Positions 45,717-55,906 are shown, counted from the first letter of the stretch. The stretch: 64,000 bases of DNA from Colwellia sp. 39_35_sub15_T18 (GCA_002162675.1 MAAE01000047.1:1-64000); one strand, 5' to 3'. A program made the numbers and translations. The notes: generated from the sequence alone by a model not told the origin.

Positions 45717-46964
45717 ATGTTTGAGCAATTTGATCTCGACTCTGAATTATTAGCCGCTGTTAAAGCGTTAGGCTACAAAAAACCAACGTCTATTCAAGAA
45801 TTGGTTATTCCACACGCTATGACAGGCAAAGACGTGCTGGCTTCAGCGCCTACAGGTACGGGTAAAACCGCAGCCTTTTTATTGCCCATTGCCCAGCATT
45901 TATTAGATTATCCTCGTACACAGCCAGGCTTTCCTAGAGTATTAATTTTAACGCCAACCCGTGAATTAGCGATTCAAATAGGCGAAGACAGCGAAAAACT
46001 CAGTCAATTAACTAAAATAAAAACCGGCGTGATCACAGGTGGCGTAAACTATGGTAGCCACAATGATATTCTCAACAGCACCACAGATATTCTTGTTGCC
46101 ACTCCCGGGCGATTATTAGAATACATTGAAAACGAACAATTCGATGCCCGTGAAATTGAAATTTTAGTGCTTGATGAAGCGGATCGCATGCTTGATTTGG
46201 GCTTTCGCGAAACCATTAACCGTATTGTTGGTGAAGCTCGCTGGCGCAAACAAACCATGTTGTTTTCGGCGACATTAGAAGGCGCGGGGGTGACTCGTTT
46301 TGCAAAAGAGGTGTTGACCGAACCCACCTTTTTAGAATCGAATCCATCTCGCAAAGAAAAAGCGAAAATTCACCAATGGTTGCACCTTGCTGATAGTGCA
46401 CCACATAAACTTAATTTACTGGTAAACATCCTCAAACAAGAAGGTGTTGACCGTACTGTGGTATTTGCCAACAAACGTGAAACAGTACAATACCTATCGG
46501 GTAAGTTATACGCTGAAGAGTTACCTTGTGTTTGGCTGGAAGGAAAAATGCCTCAAGACAAACGTAACAGAGCGATTGAACGTTTTAAAAATGGCGAGGT
46601 CAAGGTACTCGTTGCCACTGATGTTGCTGCTCGAGGGTTAGATATTGACGGTATTAGTCATGTTATTAACTTTGATATGCCACGTACAGTAGATATTCAT
46701 ATTCACCGCATTGGCCGTACAGGCAGAGCTGGCGCTAAAGGCACGGCAATTTCTTTAGTTGAAGCGCATGATATGGCCGTTATTGGTAAAATTGAGCGTT
46801 ATCAAAACGAACGCCTTCAGCGTCGTGTCATTGATGAACTTCGTCCTCAAAACAAAGAATCTCGCGTAGCCAACAAAAAAGCAAAAGTGAAGTTAACGAC
46901 TGCCCAGAAAAAAGCTAAGGCTAAAAAACAAGCAAAGAAAAAAACTAAGAAAGCGAAATCTTAA
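45717..46964 (+). CDS. srmB: ATP-dependent RNA helicase SrmB
   Basis: 415-residue DEAD-box helicase. Q motif FDLDSELLAAV..PTSIQ, Walker A APTGTGKT, PTRELA, DEAD as LVLDEADRMLD, SAT as LFSATLEGAG, and C-terminal motifs VATDVAARGLDI and HRIGRTGRAG. KIHQWLHLAD and AISLVEAHD with RVIDELRP are SrmB-specific. A Lys-rich tail binds RNA. Acts early in 50S assembly. ATG at 45717 is preferred to the GTG at 45705. Confidence 0.93.
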   Translation: MFEQFDLDSELLAAVKALGYKKPTSIQELVIPHAMTGKDVLASAPTGTGKTAAFLLPIAQHLLDYPRTQPGFPRVLILTPTRELAIQIGEDSEKLSQLTKIKTGVITGGVNYGSHNDILNSTTDILVATPGRLLEYIENEQFDAREIEILVLDEADRMLDLGFRETINRIVGEARWRKQTMLFSATLEGAGVTRFAKEVLTEPTFLESNPSRKEKAKIHQWLHLADSAPHKLNLLVNILKQEGVDRTVVFANKRETVQYLSGKLYAEELPCVWLEGKMPQDKRNRAIERFKNGEVKVLVATDVAARGLDIDGISHVINFDMPRTVDIHIHRIGRTGRAGAKGTAISLVEAHDMAVIGKIERYQNERLQRRVIDELRPQNKESRVANKKAKVKLTTAQKKAKAKKQAKKKTKKAKS

Positions 46965-46991
46965 GCAATCCCTATCAATAATTACCAAGAT

Positions 46992-47027
46992 AATAGCTGC
47001 CTGTTAATAACAAGTGGCTATTTTTTT
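46992..47027 (+). terminator. Intrinsic terminator of srmB
   Basis: AATAGC (46992-46997) pairs with GCTATT (47017-47022), with a partly paired interior, followed by seven T. Confidence 0.7.
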
Positions 47028-47263
47028 CTCTGATTTTTACAAATCAAAAACCTCTACTACACTAAAGCCTGAGTACTACTTTATTAAAAAGGACTTTATC
47101 GTGCAGTTCAAACCTCCATACAGTCAACATAGTGTGCTAATCCGCGCGAACATTAAGCGATACGAGTAACTAACCACAGTATATAACTGAAAATTTCCCT
47201 GAAAAACATAGCAAGCAGTACTAAAAAATAATCTCTTCAACATAAATTAAGTGAAACATAAAG

Positions 47264-48172
47264 ATGAATAAACACCCTGAAAATTATAGAATTTTATTGG
47301 TAGAAGACAACCGAATAAATCAACAGATTGCTTTAGGGTTATTAGCAAAACTTAACTTAACTGCTGATATTGCTGCTAATGGTTTGCTGGCCATTGATGC
47401 GCTAACAAGCTCAAGGAATGAATGCCCTTACACATTAGTGTTAATGGATTGCCAAATGCCGGAAATGGATGGTTACCAAGCCAGCCAAGAAATTCGCAAC
47501 GGCGGTGCAGGTGAATTGTTTAAAAATATACCTATTATTGCTATGACAGCCCACGCCATGACAGGTGATAAACAAAAATGCCTTGATGCGGGCATGACTG
47601 ACTACTTAGCAAAACCTATAGAACCAGAGCTACTGGCAGAAAAATTAACACGTTATCTCAACATTAATACCACTAGCAATGGTGCACATAGTACTTTATC
47701 GACACAAGCTAAGCATTACCAAGAAATAGCTAGTCCCGCTATTATTGAGGGAGTAAATGAGCCGATAAATCAACAAGAAACTGACTTAGTTTGGGATAAA
47801 AGCGCTTGTTTAAAAAGAGTCAGTAATAACCAAGCATTACTGAAAAGTTTAATTGTTCTTTTTATCGAAGATACACCGATGATGATCAATTCGCTAACGG
47901 TATTAATAACGAAACTTTTAAGTCAAAAAATTCAGCTAAAAAAAGAAGCAAACCAAATTTTATTTGAAAAAATTTATCAAAATTCTCATAGTATCAAAGG
48001 CGTTGCCGGCAATTTGAGTGGTATCATCTTACATCGTCTTGCCAGAGAACTAGAGTTAGCCGCAAAAAGTGCTAACTTAGTAGAAATACAACAAATTCAA
48101 CCTGAATTAATTAACAGCCACCAAGCCTTAATGCAGCAATTAAAAAGTTTTGTTGAAATCACTGTCGATTAA
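47264..48172 (+). CDS. Stand-alone receiver-Hpt phosphorelay protein
   Basis: 302 residues. An N-terminal receiver domain (about 8-130) has acidic VEDN, phospho-acceptor Asp62 (LVLMDCQMPEMDGY), Thr/Ser and Lys (YLAKPIEPE). The C-terminal Hpt helix bundle (about 185-300) has SHSIKGVAGNLSG, His near 242 as phosphorylation site. This pair is normally the tail of a hybrid sensor kinase, but no kinase lies nearby, so it may shuttle phosphate from a distant kinase. It ends 90 bp before the sigma-factor gene. Confidence 0.87.
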   Translation: MNKHPENYRILLVEDNRINQQIALGLLAKLNLTADIAANGLLAIDALTSSRNECPYTLVLMDCQMPEMDGYQASQEIRNGGAGELFKNIPIIAMTAHAMTGDKQKCLDAGMTDYLAKPIEPELLAEKLTRYLNINTTSNGAHSTLSTQAKHYQEIASPAIIEGVNEPINQQETDLVWDKSACLKRVSNNQALLKSLIVLFIEDTPMMINSLTVLITKLLSQKIQLKKEANQILFEKIYQNSHSIKGVAGNLSGIILHRLARELELAAKSANLVEIQQIQPELINSHQALMQQLKSFVEITVD

Positions 48173-48262
48173 ATAAACATCCATGTGTTTAGATTAAAAA
48201 GTTAGACTTTACATTAAAATCCAGTCTACACTGTCAGCCTAACTGTTTTTCATACCACTAAA

Positions 48263-48847
48263 ATGACCAACAAAAATAATAAAAACCAGTTCACTAATAC
48301 CTTTATAAGTTATCAAAACACAATTCGTGGTTTTATTAGTCGTATTGTAAAACCTGACGATATTGATGACATAGTGCAAGAAACATTTGTACGCACCTAT
48401 GAAGCTAACCTTAAGCAAGAAATCAAGTACGCTCGCAGCTATATGCTTAAAACAGCCAAAAACCTCGCTTTTAATCATAATGCCAAGTGGGATAATAAAT
48501 TCAACGTCTCTATAGAGGATTTTATTGAACCACCTGTCGAATTAACTAGCACAACTTTTGAAGATGATTATGAATCAAAAGAACGGTTTTTATCTTTTTG
48601 CAAAGCCACAGATCAACTATCAGGCTCTGTACGCAAGTGCTTCATTTTAAAAAAAGTCTATGGTTTAAGCCAAAAAGAAATAGCGCAATATTTACAGCTG
48701 AGTGAAAGTACCGTTGAAAAGCATGTAGCGAAAGGGTTATTAAAAAGTGTACAATACATGCAAAAGTTGAACTATAACACCGAGCAAGGCTCTAAAGCTC
48801 AACTAAATAAAGTAAAAAAAACAAAATCGCAATCGTCAAATGGGTAA
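48263..48847 (+). CDS. FecI-like ECF sigma factor
   Basis: 194-residue ECF sigma factor. Region 2 has YQNTIRGFISRIVKPDDIDDIVQETFVRTYE in outline (about 15-45), and region 4 has LSGSVRKCFILKKVYGLSQKEIAQYLQLSESTVEKHV (about 132-165). Its position right before a FecR-type regulator and a TonB receptor with an STN domain identifies it as FecI-like: it should transcribe the receptor gene when the signal reaches it. No strong ribosome binding site precedes the ATG. Confidence 0.92.
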   Translation: MTNKNNKNQFTNTFISYQNTIRGFISRIVKPDDIDDIVQETFVRTYEANLKQEIKYARSYMLKTAKNLAFNHNAKWDNKFNVSIEDFIEPPVELTSTTFEDDYESKERFLSFCKATDQLSGSVRKCFILKKVYGLSQKEIAQYLQLSESTVEKHVAKGLLKSVQYMQKLNYNTEQGSKAQLNKVKKTKSQSSNG

Positions 48848-48888
48848 TAAGTTGAGTGCAACAACTTGTTGCGTAAATGAGTAAGTAG

Positions 48889-49971
48889 ATGAATAAGCAA
48901 ACCAATAATGTCAGTCAGTTCCACTCTAAAGAACAAATTCAAGAGCAAGCTTGTCTTTGGATAAGTCGTATGGATCGAGGCTTAAGCCCAAATGAACAGC
49001 AAGATTTAGTTACTTGGTGTAATCAAAATACCAGCCATCATAGCACTTTGCTTGAAATGGCTGCTTATTGGGATGATATTTCTGTACTCAATGAGTTAAG
49101 TGGCTTATTCCCTTTAGAAAAAAATAATCAACCCCGTAATAAATTTGCTGTTTTTGCCTTAGCAGCCAGTGTTGCACTTGTGTCTTTACTCGGTGCTAAC
49201 ACATTGATGAGTAAATCATTCTTACCATTTTTACCTTCTCTTAATGAGCACACCTTAACGCAAACTCAAACCTTGAGTAGCCCCATTGGTAAACAAAGTA
49301 CTTTCACCATGAACGATGGTACTCATATTCAATTAAACACTAATAGCGTTGTTGAAGTCGCTTATACTGCATCGTATCGCCAACTAACTTTAGTTAAAGG
49401 TGAAGCGAGATTTGATGTTGCTAAAGATAAGTCTCGACCATTTACCGTCACCTCAGGTGAAAAATCTTTTACCGCTTTAGGTACTATTTTTAATGTGCAG
49501 AAAGATGGTGATCATGAAATGGAATTAATGGTTACTGAAGGTCGAGTATTGATTACCAAGGCAAGTGCAGCCATTGAAATAATAAAGCAAACCTTGCTGA
49601 CCTCAAATGAGCATACCTCTGCTAAAGACCTTCCCGGAATTTTAGTCACCTCAGGTGAAAAAGCGGTAATAGAGCAACATATTGCCACGCCAGTACAAAA
49701 GGTATCTTTAGATCAAGTACAACGAGATCTTGCTTGGCAACAAGGCATGCTTGTCTTTGATGGCGAATTATTATCAAAGGCATTGGTTGAGATTAGTCGA
49801 TATACCTCAAGCCACTTTGAAATAGTAGATCCTCAAATAGCCAATGTTAAAGTATCTGGTTATTTTAAAGCTAATGATGTTGACGGTTTATTAGCGTCAC
49901 TAAATAGCAACTTTAATATCAGTTTTAGCAAACGTGCTGATAACACAATATTACTCGCTTTGGCTGAGTAA
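48889..49971 (+). CDS. FecR-like sigma-factor regulator
   Basis: 360 residues. An N-terminal DUF4880 domain (ACLWISRMDRGLSPNEQQDLVTW in outline) touches the sigma factor in the cytoplasm. One transmembrane helix covers about 85-107, then comes the periplasmic FecR domain (PIGKQSTFTMNDGTHIQLNTNS; VKGEARFDVAKDKSRPFTV) and an STN-like C-terminus (VSGYFKANDVDGLLASLN). It passes the occupied-receptor signal to the FecI-like protein. Confidence 0.92.
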   Translation: MNKQTNNVSQFHSKEQIQEQACLWISRMDRGLSPNEQQDLVTWCNQNTSHHSTLLEMAAYWDDISVLNELSGLFPLEKNNQPRNKFAVFALAASVALVSLLGANTLMSKSFLPFLPSLNEHTLTQTQTLSSPIGKQSTFTMNDGTHIQLNTNSVVEVAYTASYRQLTLVKGEARFDVAKDKSRPFTVTSGEKSFTALGTIFNVQKDGDHEMELMVTEGRVLITKASAAIEIIKQTLLTSNEHTSAKDLPGILVTSGEKAVIEQHIATPVQKVSLDQVQRDLAWQQGMLVFDGELLSKALVEISRYTSSHFEIVDPQIANVKVSGYFKANDVDGLLASLNSNFNISFSKRADNTILLALAE

Positions 49972-50116
49972 GACTTAAATCATCTATCTTTAATTTTATC
50001 CCTCTTACTTTCTCTATATATTACTGGCTATTTTCAGCTATTTAACTTAATTTAGACAATTCTCAAAGAATAAAAAAAACTATAGAGGATTTCCCCTGCT
50101 CACTTGTTTATTAATA

Positions 50117-53059
50117 TTGCGCAGTTGGCGAAAGTTATTTCGCCTGCTTCAAAACACAGCGTCATTCAAAAGCACCATCACCATTGTCACTACCGTGTTA
50201 ATGCTGCTTAGTGCTTCAAAAGTTTATGCTGATGATTTGAATCGTTTTGATATTGACAAACAACGAGCTGACAAAGCTTTAATTGCATTTGCACAAAAGG
50301 CAAATCAAACTATTATATTTTCGTTTGATTTAACTAAACAACACCAAGCAAATGCATTAAAAGGCTACTATTCAGTACAGTCAGGCCTAAAAAAATTATT
50401 AAAAGGCTCTGGTTTAATCGCTGTTGTTAATAACTCTGGTCAACTGAGCATTCAAGTTGATAAACACTATAGAGGAATAACAACAATGAAAAATAAAACA
50501 ATAAAAACCATTTTGGTACCCATGATCTTAGGGGCGGCCAGTCAAACTGCTTTGGCTCAAGAGCCAGCACAAGTAACAGAGCAAGAAGTAGAAAAAATAT
50601 CTATTATCGGCAGTCGTGTTGCAGGACGTTCAGCAGATGACTTACCCGTACCCGTTGATATTCTTTCAGCTGAAGCTTTAGCCAATACCGGCCAAACTGA
50701 AGTGGGTAGAATGCTACAGGCTATTGCTCCTTCTTTTAACTTTTCTAGCTCAGCGATTAGTGATGGTACCGATGCCTTACGTCCAGCGACCTTACGTGGT
50801 TTAGGACCAGATCAAACCTTAGTATTGATTAATGGTAAACGTCGCCATCAAGCCAGTTTAATTCACATTAATACTTCAGTGGGTCGTGGCACAGCGGGTA
50901 CAGACATGAATGCTATTCCCGCATCGGCAATAAAACGTATCGAAGTATTACGTGATGGTGCAGCAGCCCAATATGGCTCTGATGCTATTGCTGGGGTAAT
51001 TAATATTGTTTTAAATGATACTGATGAAGGCGGTAAAGTAGCAGTATCTTATGGCGAATACTCAGAAGGTGATGGTGAAACCACCAACATCGATATAACT
51101 AAAGGCTTTGCTTTAGGTGATAGTGGTTATTTAAATACTACATTAAACTTTCGTGACCGCGGCTTTACCAACAGAGCGGGCTTACATGGCTCTTGTCAAT
51201 TTTCTGGCTGTACCGATGCTGGTAATGGCAGTATGTTATTAGGTGACCCACGTGAAGCGACAGCAACGCGTAATACCTTTAGAATTGGTGATGCTGATTC
51301 AAATCAATTTGGCTTAACGGTTAACACAGGTTACCAATTAGGTGATGGCGAGCTTTACGGCTTTATCACCTATTCAAAACGTGACAATGAATCCGCAGCC
51401 TTTTTCCGCCATAATGCTAATAATGGTGGTAATGCCCCTTTACAAGATGGCGATGCTACTATCCCGGCAGGTTTTTTACCTAAAATCAATTCAGATATTA
51501 AAGATATGTCTTATAACTTTGGTTATCAAACTGACTTTGAAAATGGTGCGAGTTTAGACTTCTCATATACCTATGGTCAAAACAATATTGACTATACAAC
51601 GAGTAATACAATCAATTCATCTTTTGCTAACTCATTGCAATATAATACTGACGGCTCTCTTGCCAACATTACCCCTGATGAAATTCGCAGCGCTGTGCCT
51701 CGTCAAGCTTTTGCTTACGGGTTAGAACTAGCCTTATCAACCTTGAACCTTGATTATACTCAAGACTTCGATCTATTTTCATTAGCAATGGGCGCTGAAA
51801 TTCGTACCGATACTTATAAAATTACCCCGGGTGATGAGTATTCTTATCGTGATTACGATACAATTTTGGGTGAAAGTTTGTTTGACACAGATAGAAGTGC
51901 TGGTACCCAAGGTTTTGGTGGCATAGGCCCTGTTTCTGAAGTTGATGAAACTCGTGATGTTATTTCTTTCTACGCGGATGTAGAAATGGAAATAACTGAA
52001 GATTTAATTGTTAGTGGTGCCGCTCGTTATGATGACTATGAAGGTTTTGGCGATAGCACCAACTTTAAACTCGCTGCTAACTGGTCGTTAACCGAAGATG
52101 TAGCCATTCGTGGTGCGGTAAGTACAGGTTTTAGAGCACCATCAATGCAACAACTATATTTTAACAATATCAGTACTCAGTTTAAAAGCAATCCAGATGA
52201 TCCTGGTGGTGACCAAATTGCCGTTCAAGTGGGTACTTTTAGAAATGACTCTACTTTAGCGCAAGCTATTGGCATTCCACAGCTTAAAGAAGAAGAAGCG
52301 ACTAACTTAAGTTTAGGTACCGTTATTCGACTTGCTGATAATATCAACCTGACTATTGACTGGTATTCCATTGATATTGACGATCGTATCGTGCTTAGTA
52401 ATTCATTAGGCGAAGGTTTATCTCCTGCATTAGATGCGGCTTTAACCGCTTCTGGCGCTGGCGGTGGACAATTTTTCTTAAATGGTGCTGATACTGAAAC
52501 CACAGGTATTGATATTATCGCCACTTGGAATACTGAACTGTTGGGTGGTGATTTAGACTTAACGTTTGCAGCCAACTTCACCGAAACAGATGTGGTCAGC
52601 ATTTTTGCACCAAAAGATAGCGGTTTAGGTAATATTGCCCCAGAAGATATTTTTTCTGAACAAGATATTTCTATTATTGAAGATTGGCAACCACAAGACC
52701 GTATAAGCTTAAGTGGCTTGTATAAAACGGGTGATTTCACTGTCAATTTAGCCTTTAATCGTTATGGCGAATACACCATTACTGATGGCGGCACACAAAC
52801 TTATGGCGCTGAAATATTAACGGATTTACGTGTTAGCTATCAAATGACGGATAACTTATCATTTAATATTGGCGGTAATAACTTGTTTGATGTTTACCCA
52901 GACAAGAATGAGATTGGTAACTCTCGTACAGGAAGTATTGTTGATGGTAACGGTAACTCGATTGTCGATAGCCAAGGGGTATTTACCTACTCTCGTCGCT
53001 CTGCGCCGTTTGGCTTTAACGGTGCATTTTACTATGCCGGTGCTGAATACACATTCTAG
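50117..53059 (+). CDS. TonB-dependent receptor with N-terminal STN domain
   Basis: 980-residue outer-membrane receptor. First signal segment (about 20-40, ending KVYA-DD), then an STN signalling domain (about 42-120, RADKALIAFAQKANQTIIFSF region). At residue 124 a second start, MKNKTIKTILVPMILG, with its own AGAGGA and signal peptide follows. The plug (RSADDLPVPVDI; GAAAQYGSDAIAGVINIVL) and beta barrel come next, ending in EYTF. The first start is TTG or CTG (50096), as no ATG exists there. Forms a FecIRA-type system with the two upstream genes. The substrate is unknown; it could be a siderophore or carbohydrate. Confidence 0.88.
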   Translation: MRSWRKLFRLLQNTASFKSTITIVTTVLMLLSASKVYADDLNRFDIDKQRADKALIAFAQKANQTIIFSFDLTKQHQANALKGYYSVQSGLKKLLKGSGLIAVVNNSGQLSIQVDKHYRGITTMKNKTIKTILVPMILGAASQTALAQEPAQVTEQEVEKISIIGSRVAGRSADDLPVPVDILSAEALANTGQTEVGRMLQAIAPSFNFSSSAISDGTDALRPATLRGLGPDQTLVLINGKRRHQASLIHINTSVGRGTAGTDMNAIPASAIKRIEVLRDGAAAQYGSDAIAGVINIVLNDTDEGGKVAVSYGEYSEGDGETTNIDITKGFALGDSGYLNTTLNFRDRGFTNRAGLHGSCQFSGCTDAGNGSMLLGDPREATATRNTFRIGDADSNQFGLTVNTGYQLGDGELYGFITYSKRDNESAAFFRHNANNGGNAPLQDGDATIPAGFLPKINSDIKDMSYNFGYQTDFENGASLDFSYTYGQNNIDYTTSNTINSSFANSLQYNTDGSLANITPDEIRSAVPRQAFAYGLELALSTLNLDYTQDFDLFSLAMGAEIRTDTYKITPGDEYSYRDYDTILGESLFDTDRSAGTQGFGGIGPVSEVDETRDVISFYADVEMEITEDLIVSGAARYDDYEGFGDSTNFKLAANWSLTEDVAIRGAVSTGFRAPSMQQLYFNNISTQFKSNPDDPGGDQIAVQVGTFRNDSTLAQAIGIPQLKEEEATNLSLGTVIRLADNINLTIDWYSIDIDDRIVLSNSLGEGLSPALDAALTASGAGGGQFFLNGADTETTGIDIIATWNTELLGGDLDLTFAANFTETDVVSIFAPKDSGLGNIAPEDIFSEQDISIIEDWQPQDRISLSGLYKTGDFTVNLAFNRYGEYTITDGGTQTYGAEILTDLRVSYQMTDNLSFNIGGNNLFDVYPDKNEIGNSRTGSIVDGNGNSIVDSQGVFTYSRRSAPFGFNGAFYYAGAEYTF
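50469..50488 (+). promoter_or_regulatory. Internal ribosome binding site and start in the receptor gene
   Basis: CTATAGAGGAATAACAACAATG repeats the CTATAGAGGA that precedes the whole ORF at 50081-50090. The ATG at 50486 is in frame and opens a second signal peptide. Confidence 0.7.
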
Positions 53060-53089
53060 TATCGCTTAAGTAAGCAATAACACTAAGCT

Positions 53090-53117
53090 AAAACCGCTAG
53101 TTAACCTTAGCGGTTTT
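53090..53117 (+). terminator. Intrinsic terminator of the TonB receptor gene
   Basis: AAAACCGCTA (53090-53099) pairs with TAGCGGTTTT (53108-53117), followed by ATTTTA, 30 bp after the stop codon. Confidence 0.82.
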
Positions 53118-53409
53118 ATTTTAACTAATAACAGCTAAGCACTCCCTGCCTGCAAAATATTCCCTTCAAGCTACAAACGCCTCACTTTAAGCACTAAACG
53201 CTCTAGTACGGCATTCTCTTGTCCTTGGTAATTTGATTGACCATCGCCAGCTAGATCGCCTAACTTTACCACTTAAAATTGACTATTCACCGTCATTTCT
53301 CCGGTAGAAAATAAGTTGTTTTGCTAATAGCGTTAACATCTTTAATCCTTTACCTTAGTTACGAACACCGGGTTAGTCGTTTAGAATAAAATGTCTATTT
53401 AGTATTTTT
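53118..53409. other. 290-bp region without a recognised element
   Basis: Lies between the receptor terminator and the convergent yaaA end. No ORF, repeat or hairpin that I can support. Confidence 0.4.
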
Positions 53410-54183
53410 CTATATTTCTTTGCGGGTAAAAACCCAATCATTGCCCTGAGTTAAATCAGCATTAAACTCATAACCGGCTAAATCAAAAGTTTTCAGCTGC
53501 TCAATATCCGTTAGCTGATTTTGAATAATAAACCTCGCCATTAAACCTCGCGCTTTTTTGGCAAAAAAGCTGATCATTTTATACTGATCATTTTTCCAAT
53601 CTTTAAACTGTGGCGTAATAATTTCTGCCTTAAGCATTTTTTTATTAACGGCTTTAAAGTACTCGTTTGAGGCAAGGTTAATTAAAACCTTATCACCTTG
53701 CTCGGTTAATGCTTGGTTTAATTCTGCGGTGATAATATCACCCCAAAATTGATACAAGTTGTCACCGCGAACATTATCAAGTTTAGTGCCCATTTCTAAG
53801 CGATAGGCTTGCATTAAATCTAATGGTTTTAACAAACCATATAAACCCGATAATATGCGAAAGTGCTGTTGAGCAAAGCTAAAGTCTGCATCAGAAAAAG
53901 AATTAGCATCTAAGCCAGTATAAACATCACCATTAAAAGCAAGTATAGCTTGGCGAGCATTGTCAGGGGTAAACGGCAATGACCATTCACCAAAACGTGC
54001 AGCATTTAATCCTGCTAATTTATCACTTAGCTTCATCAGCGATGCTATTTGATCAGGAGAAAGTTTTACACAGCGCGCCATTAATAGCTCACTGTATTCA
54101 AGCAAGGTAGCTTGGCTAAATTCATTAGTCGCTAACGGGGTATCAAAATCGAGTTTTTTCGCAGGAGAAACAACAAGTAACAT
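53410..54183 (-). CDS. yaaA: Peroxide stress protein YaaA
   Basis: 257-residue YaaA/DUF328 protein, usual length. [13 protein letters not shown] at the start, [37 protein letters not shown] and the C-terminal [13 protein letters not shown] motif are family markers. YaaA lowers free intracellular iron during hydrogen peroxide stress and binds DNA. It is divergent from tal, as yaaA lies near talB in E. coli. Confidence 0.95.
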   Translation of the reverse strand: MLLVVSPAKKLDFDTPLATNEFSQATLLEYSELLMARCVKLSPDQIASLMKLSDKLAGLNAARFGEWSLPFTPDNARQAILAFNGDVYTGLDANSFSDADFSFAQQHFRILSGLYGLLKPLDLMQAYRLEMGTKLDNVRGDNLYQFWGDIITAELNQALTEQGDKVLINLASNEYFKAVNKKMLKAEIITPQFKDWKNDQYKMISFFAKKARGLMARFIIQNQLTDIEQLKTFDLAGYEFNADLTQGNDWVFTRKEI

Positions 54184-54407
54184 AATATTTTTCTATGCCT
54201 TTAAACGGCTTTCTAGGATAGCACCACTATAACACCGGGTAAATGCATTCTTCCTATTTACCGCATTGGCGCTCTTTTTAGTACTTTTCATAAAAAATCA
54301 CCAAAACCTGCAACAAATCTATGATAAATAGCGTACATTTATTATTTTATGTAGTAATATTTCATCAACTTAATTCATTAATTTCTAGTAACATATAAGG
54401 TATTGTC

Positions 54408-55370
54408 ATGACCAACTCCCCTTCTCAACTTGAGCAATTAAAGCAAGTTACCACAGTCGTTGCTGATACTGGTGATATTGAAGCAATTGCTAAATTTCAG
54501 CCGCAAGACGCTACCACCAATCCTTCATTGCTGTTAAAAGCCGCAGCTTTGCCCAATTATCAACAATTACTTAACGATTCGGTTATGTGGGCTAAAGGGC
54601 AATCGACTAATGCCGAGCAACAAGTCACTGATGCCGCCGATAAACTTTCTGTTTTAATCGGTTTAGAAATATTAAAAATTGTCCCTGGTCGTATCTCTAC
54701 CGAAGTTGATGCTCGCTTGTCATTTGACACCCAGGCCTCTATTGCCAAAGCGCACAAATTAATAGCTATGTATAACGAAGCAGGAATTAGCAATGATCGT
54801 ATTTTGATCAAACTAGCTTCAACATGGGAAGGCATTAAAGCCGCAGAGCAACTTGAAAAAGAAGGGGTTAACTGCAACCTCACCTTACTTTTCAGCTTTG
54901 TTCAGGCTAGAGCCTGTGCCGAAGCAGGTGCTTATCTTATATCCCCTTTTGTTGGCCGAATTCTTGATTGGTTTAAAAAAGACACCGGTCGCACTGACTA
55001 TCCAAGCGATGAAGATCCAGGCGTGGTATCAGTGACCAGCATTTATAATTATTACAAAGCGCAAGGTTATAATACGGTAGTGATGGGCGCTAGTTTTAGA
55101 AACAAAGGCGAAATTTTAGCCCTTGCGGGTTGTGATCGATTAACCATCAGCCCACAGCTTATGGACGAATTGGCACAATGTAGCGACACCGTAGAGCAAA
55201 AACTTAAAGCAGGTGCTGCTCAAGCAAGCAATGAATCGCCACTGACCCAAGCACAATTTCGCTGGCTAATGAATGAAGATGCTATGGCAACAGAGAAACT
55301 AAGTGAAGGTATTCGCAACTTCGCTATTGACCAAGTAAAGCTTGAGAAACAATTAGTAGAGCTTTTTTAA
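54408..55370 (+). CDS. tal: Transaldolase
   Basis: 320-residue transaldolase B type. It transfers dihydroxyacetone units between sedoheptulose-7-phosphate and glyceraldehyde-3-phosphate in the pentose phosphate pathway. The Schiff-base lysine is in [12 protein letters not shown] (about residue 133), with [12 protein letters not shown] near the start and [10 protein letters not shown] and [12 protein letters not shown] around the phosphate site. Followed by a strong terminator. Confidence 0.97.
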   Translation: MTNSPSQLEQLKQVTTVVADTGDIEAIAKFQPQDATTNPSLLLKAAALPNYQQLLNDSVMWAKGQSTNAEQQVTDAADKLSVLIGLEILKIVPGRISTEVDARLSFDTQASIAKAHKLIAMYNEAGISNDRILIKLASTWEGIKAAEQLEKEGVNCNLTLLFSFVQARACAEAGAYLISPFVGRILDWFKKDTGRTDYPSDEDPGVVSVTSIYNYYKAQGYNTVVMGASFRNKGEILALAGCDRLTISPQLMDELAQCSDTVEQKLKAGAAQASNESPLTQAQFRWLMNEDAMATEKLSEGIRNFAIDQVKLEKQLVELF

Positions 55371-55423
55371 TCCTGCTTTTAAATAGACAAGCCCCGAAAA
55401 ACAAGTAAGGCTAAAAGTACTAT

Positions 55424-55458
55424 AAACGCACAATTTTTAACTAAATTGTGCGTTTTTT
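55424..55458 (+). terminator. Intrinsic terminator of tal
   Basis: A 13-bp perfect stem (55424-55436 with 55443-55455) and TTTTTT tail. Confidence 0.9.
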
Positions 55459-55541
55459 ATTTGAATTGCTTGAAAAGTATGGTATTAAAAAGGGGTAGTT
55501 GATTGGTATTTTGCCGTGTAGAGTCATTTAAGGGGTGCTTT

Positions 55542-55715
55542 ATGGATAATTTAAACCGAATATTAGAATCAATTAGTCAGCCAGCAAAAGGGAAAGCAAC
55601 GTCGAATAAAAAAAGAAAATGGCGTGAAATAGAACAACTTAGAGACAGATTTCAACTTGAAAAAGAACTTAAAGCTTATGAGGACTCATTAGAATACATG
55701 TTGGAAGAGTTTTAG
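55542..55715 (+). CDS. DUF3545 family small protein
   Basis: 57 residues from the ATG at 55542, which has AAGGGG 8 nt upstream; the longer frame from 55503 has no such site. MDNLNRILESISQPAKG, then NKKRKWREIEQLRDRF, a basic helix, and an acidic end: the DUF3545 pattern of marine gammaproteobacteria. Function unknown. Followed by a terminator at 55752-55776. Confidence 0.82.
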   Translation: MDNLNRILESISQPAKGKATSNKKRKWREIEQLRDRFQLEKELKAYEDSLEYMLEEF

Positions 55716-55751
55716 TTTACCGCCCAACATACCGCTCTTTCTTCATCATTG

Positions 55752-55776
55752 AAAGCCCAGTCATACTGGGCTTTTT
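55752..55776 (+). terminator. Intrinsic terminator of the DUF3545 gene
   Basis: AAAGCCCAGT (55752-55761) pairs with ACTGGGCTTT (55765-55774), loop of 3, followed by T. Confidence 0.88.
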
Positions 55777-55906
55777 AATGCTTTCAAATCAATTACATTT
55801 AAGCAAAGTAAACTAAAATCAACACGAAATCGTTGACAAAATTCAAACACCCGTTTAACTTAGAATATACTTTACACCGTTCCAATATAAAGAATTCGTT
55901 ATAAAA

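Noticed and set aside
47101-47169. 22-codon ORF (GTG start) before the REC-Hpt gene
   Set aside because: It has an AAGGA-like upstream motif but no recognisable family, and such short frames are expected by chance.
48203-48228. Operator before the FecI-like gene (TAGACT..AGTCTA)
   Set aside because: Six-bp arms with a 14-bp gap are weak and do not match a Fur box; left out as a feature.
52225-52746. 173-codon minus-strand ORF inside the TonB receptor gene
   Set aside because: Composition follows the barrel coding strand in reverse; no ribosome binding site or family.
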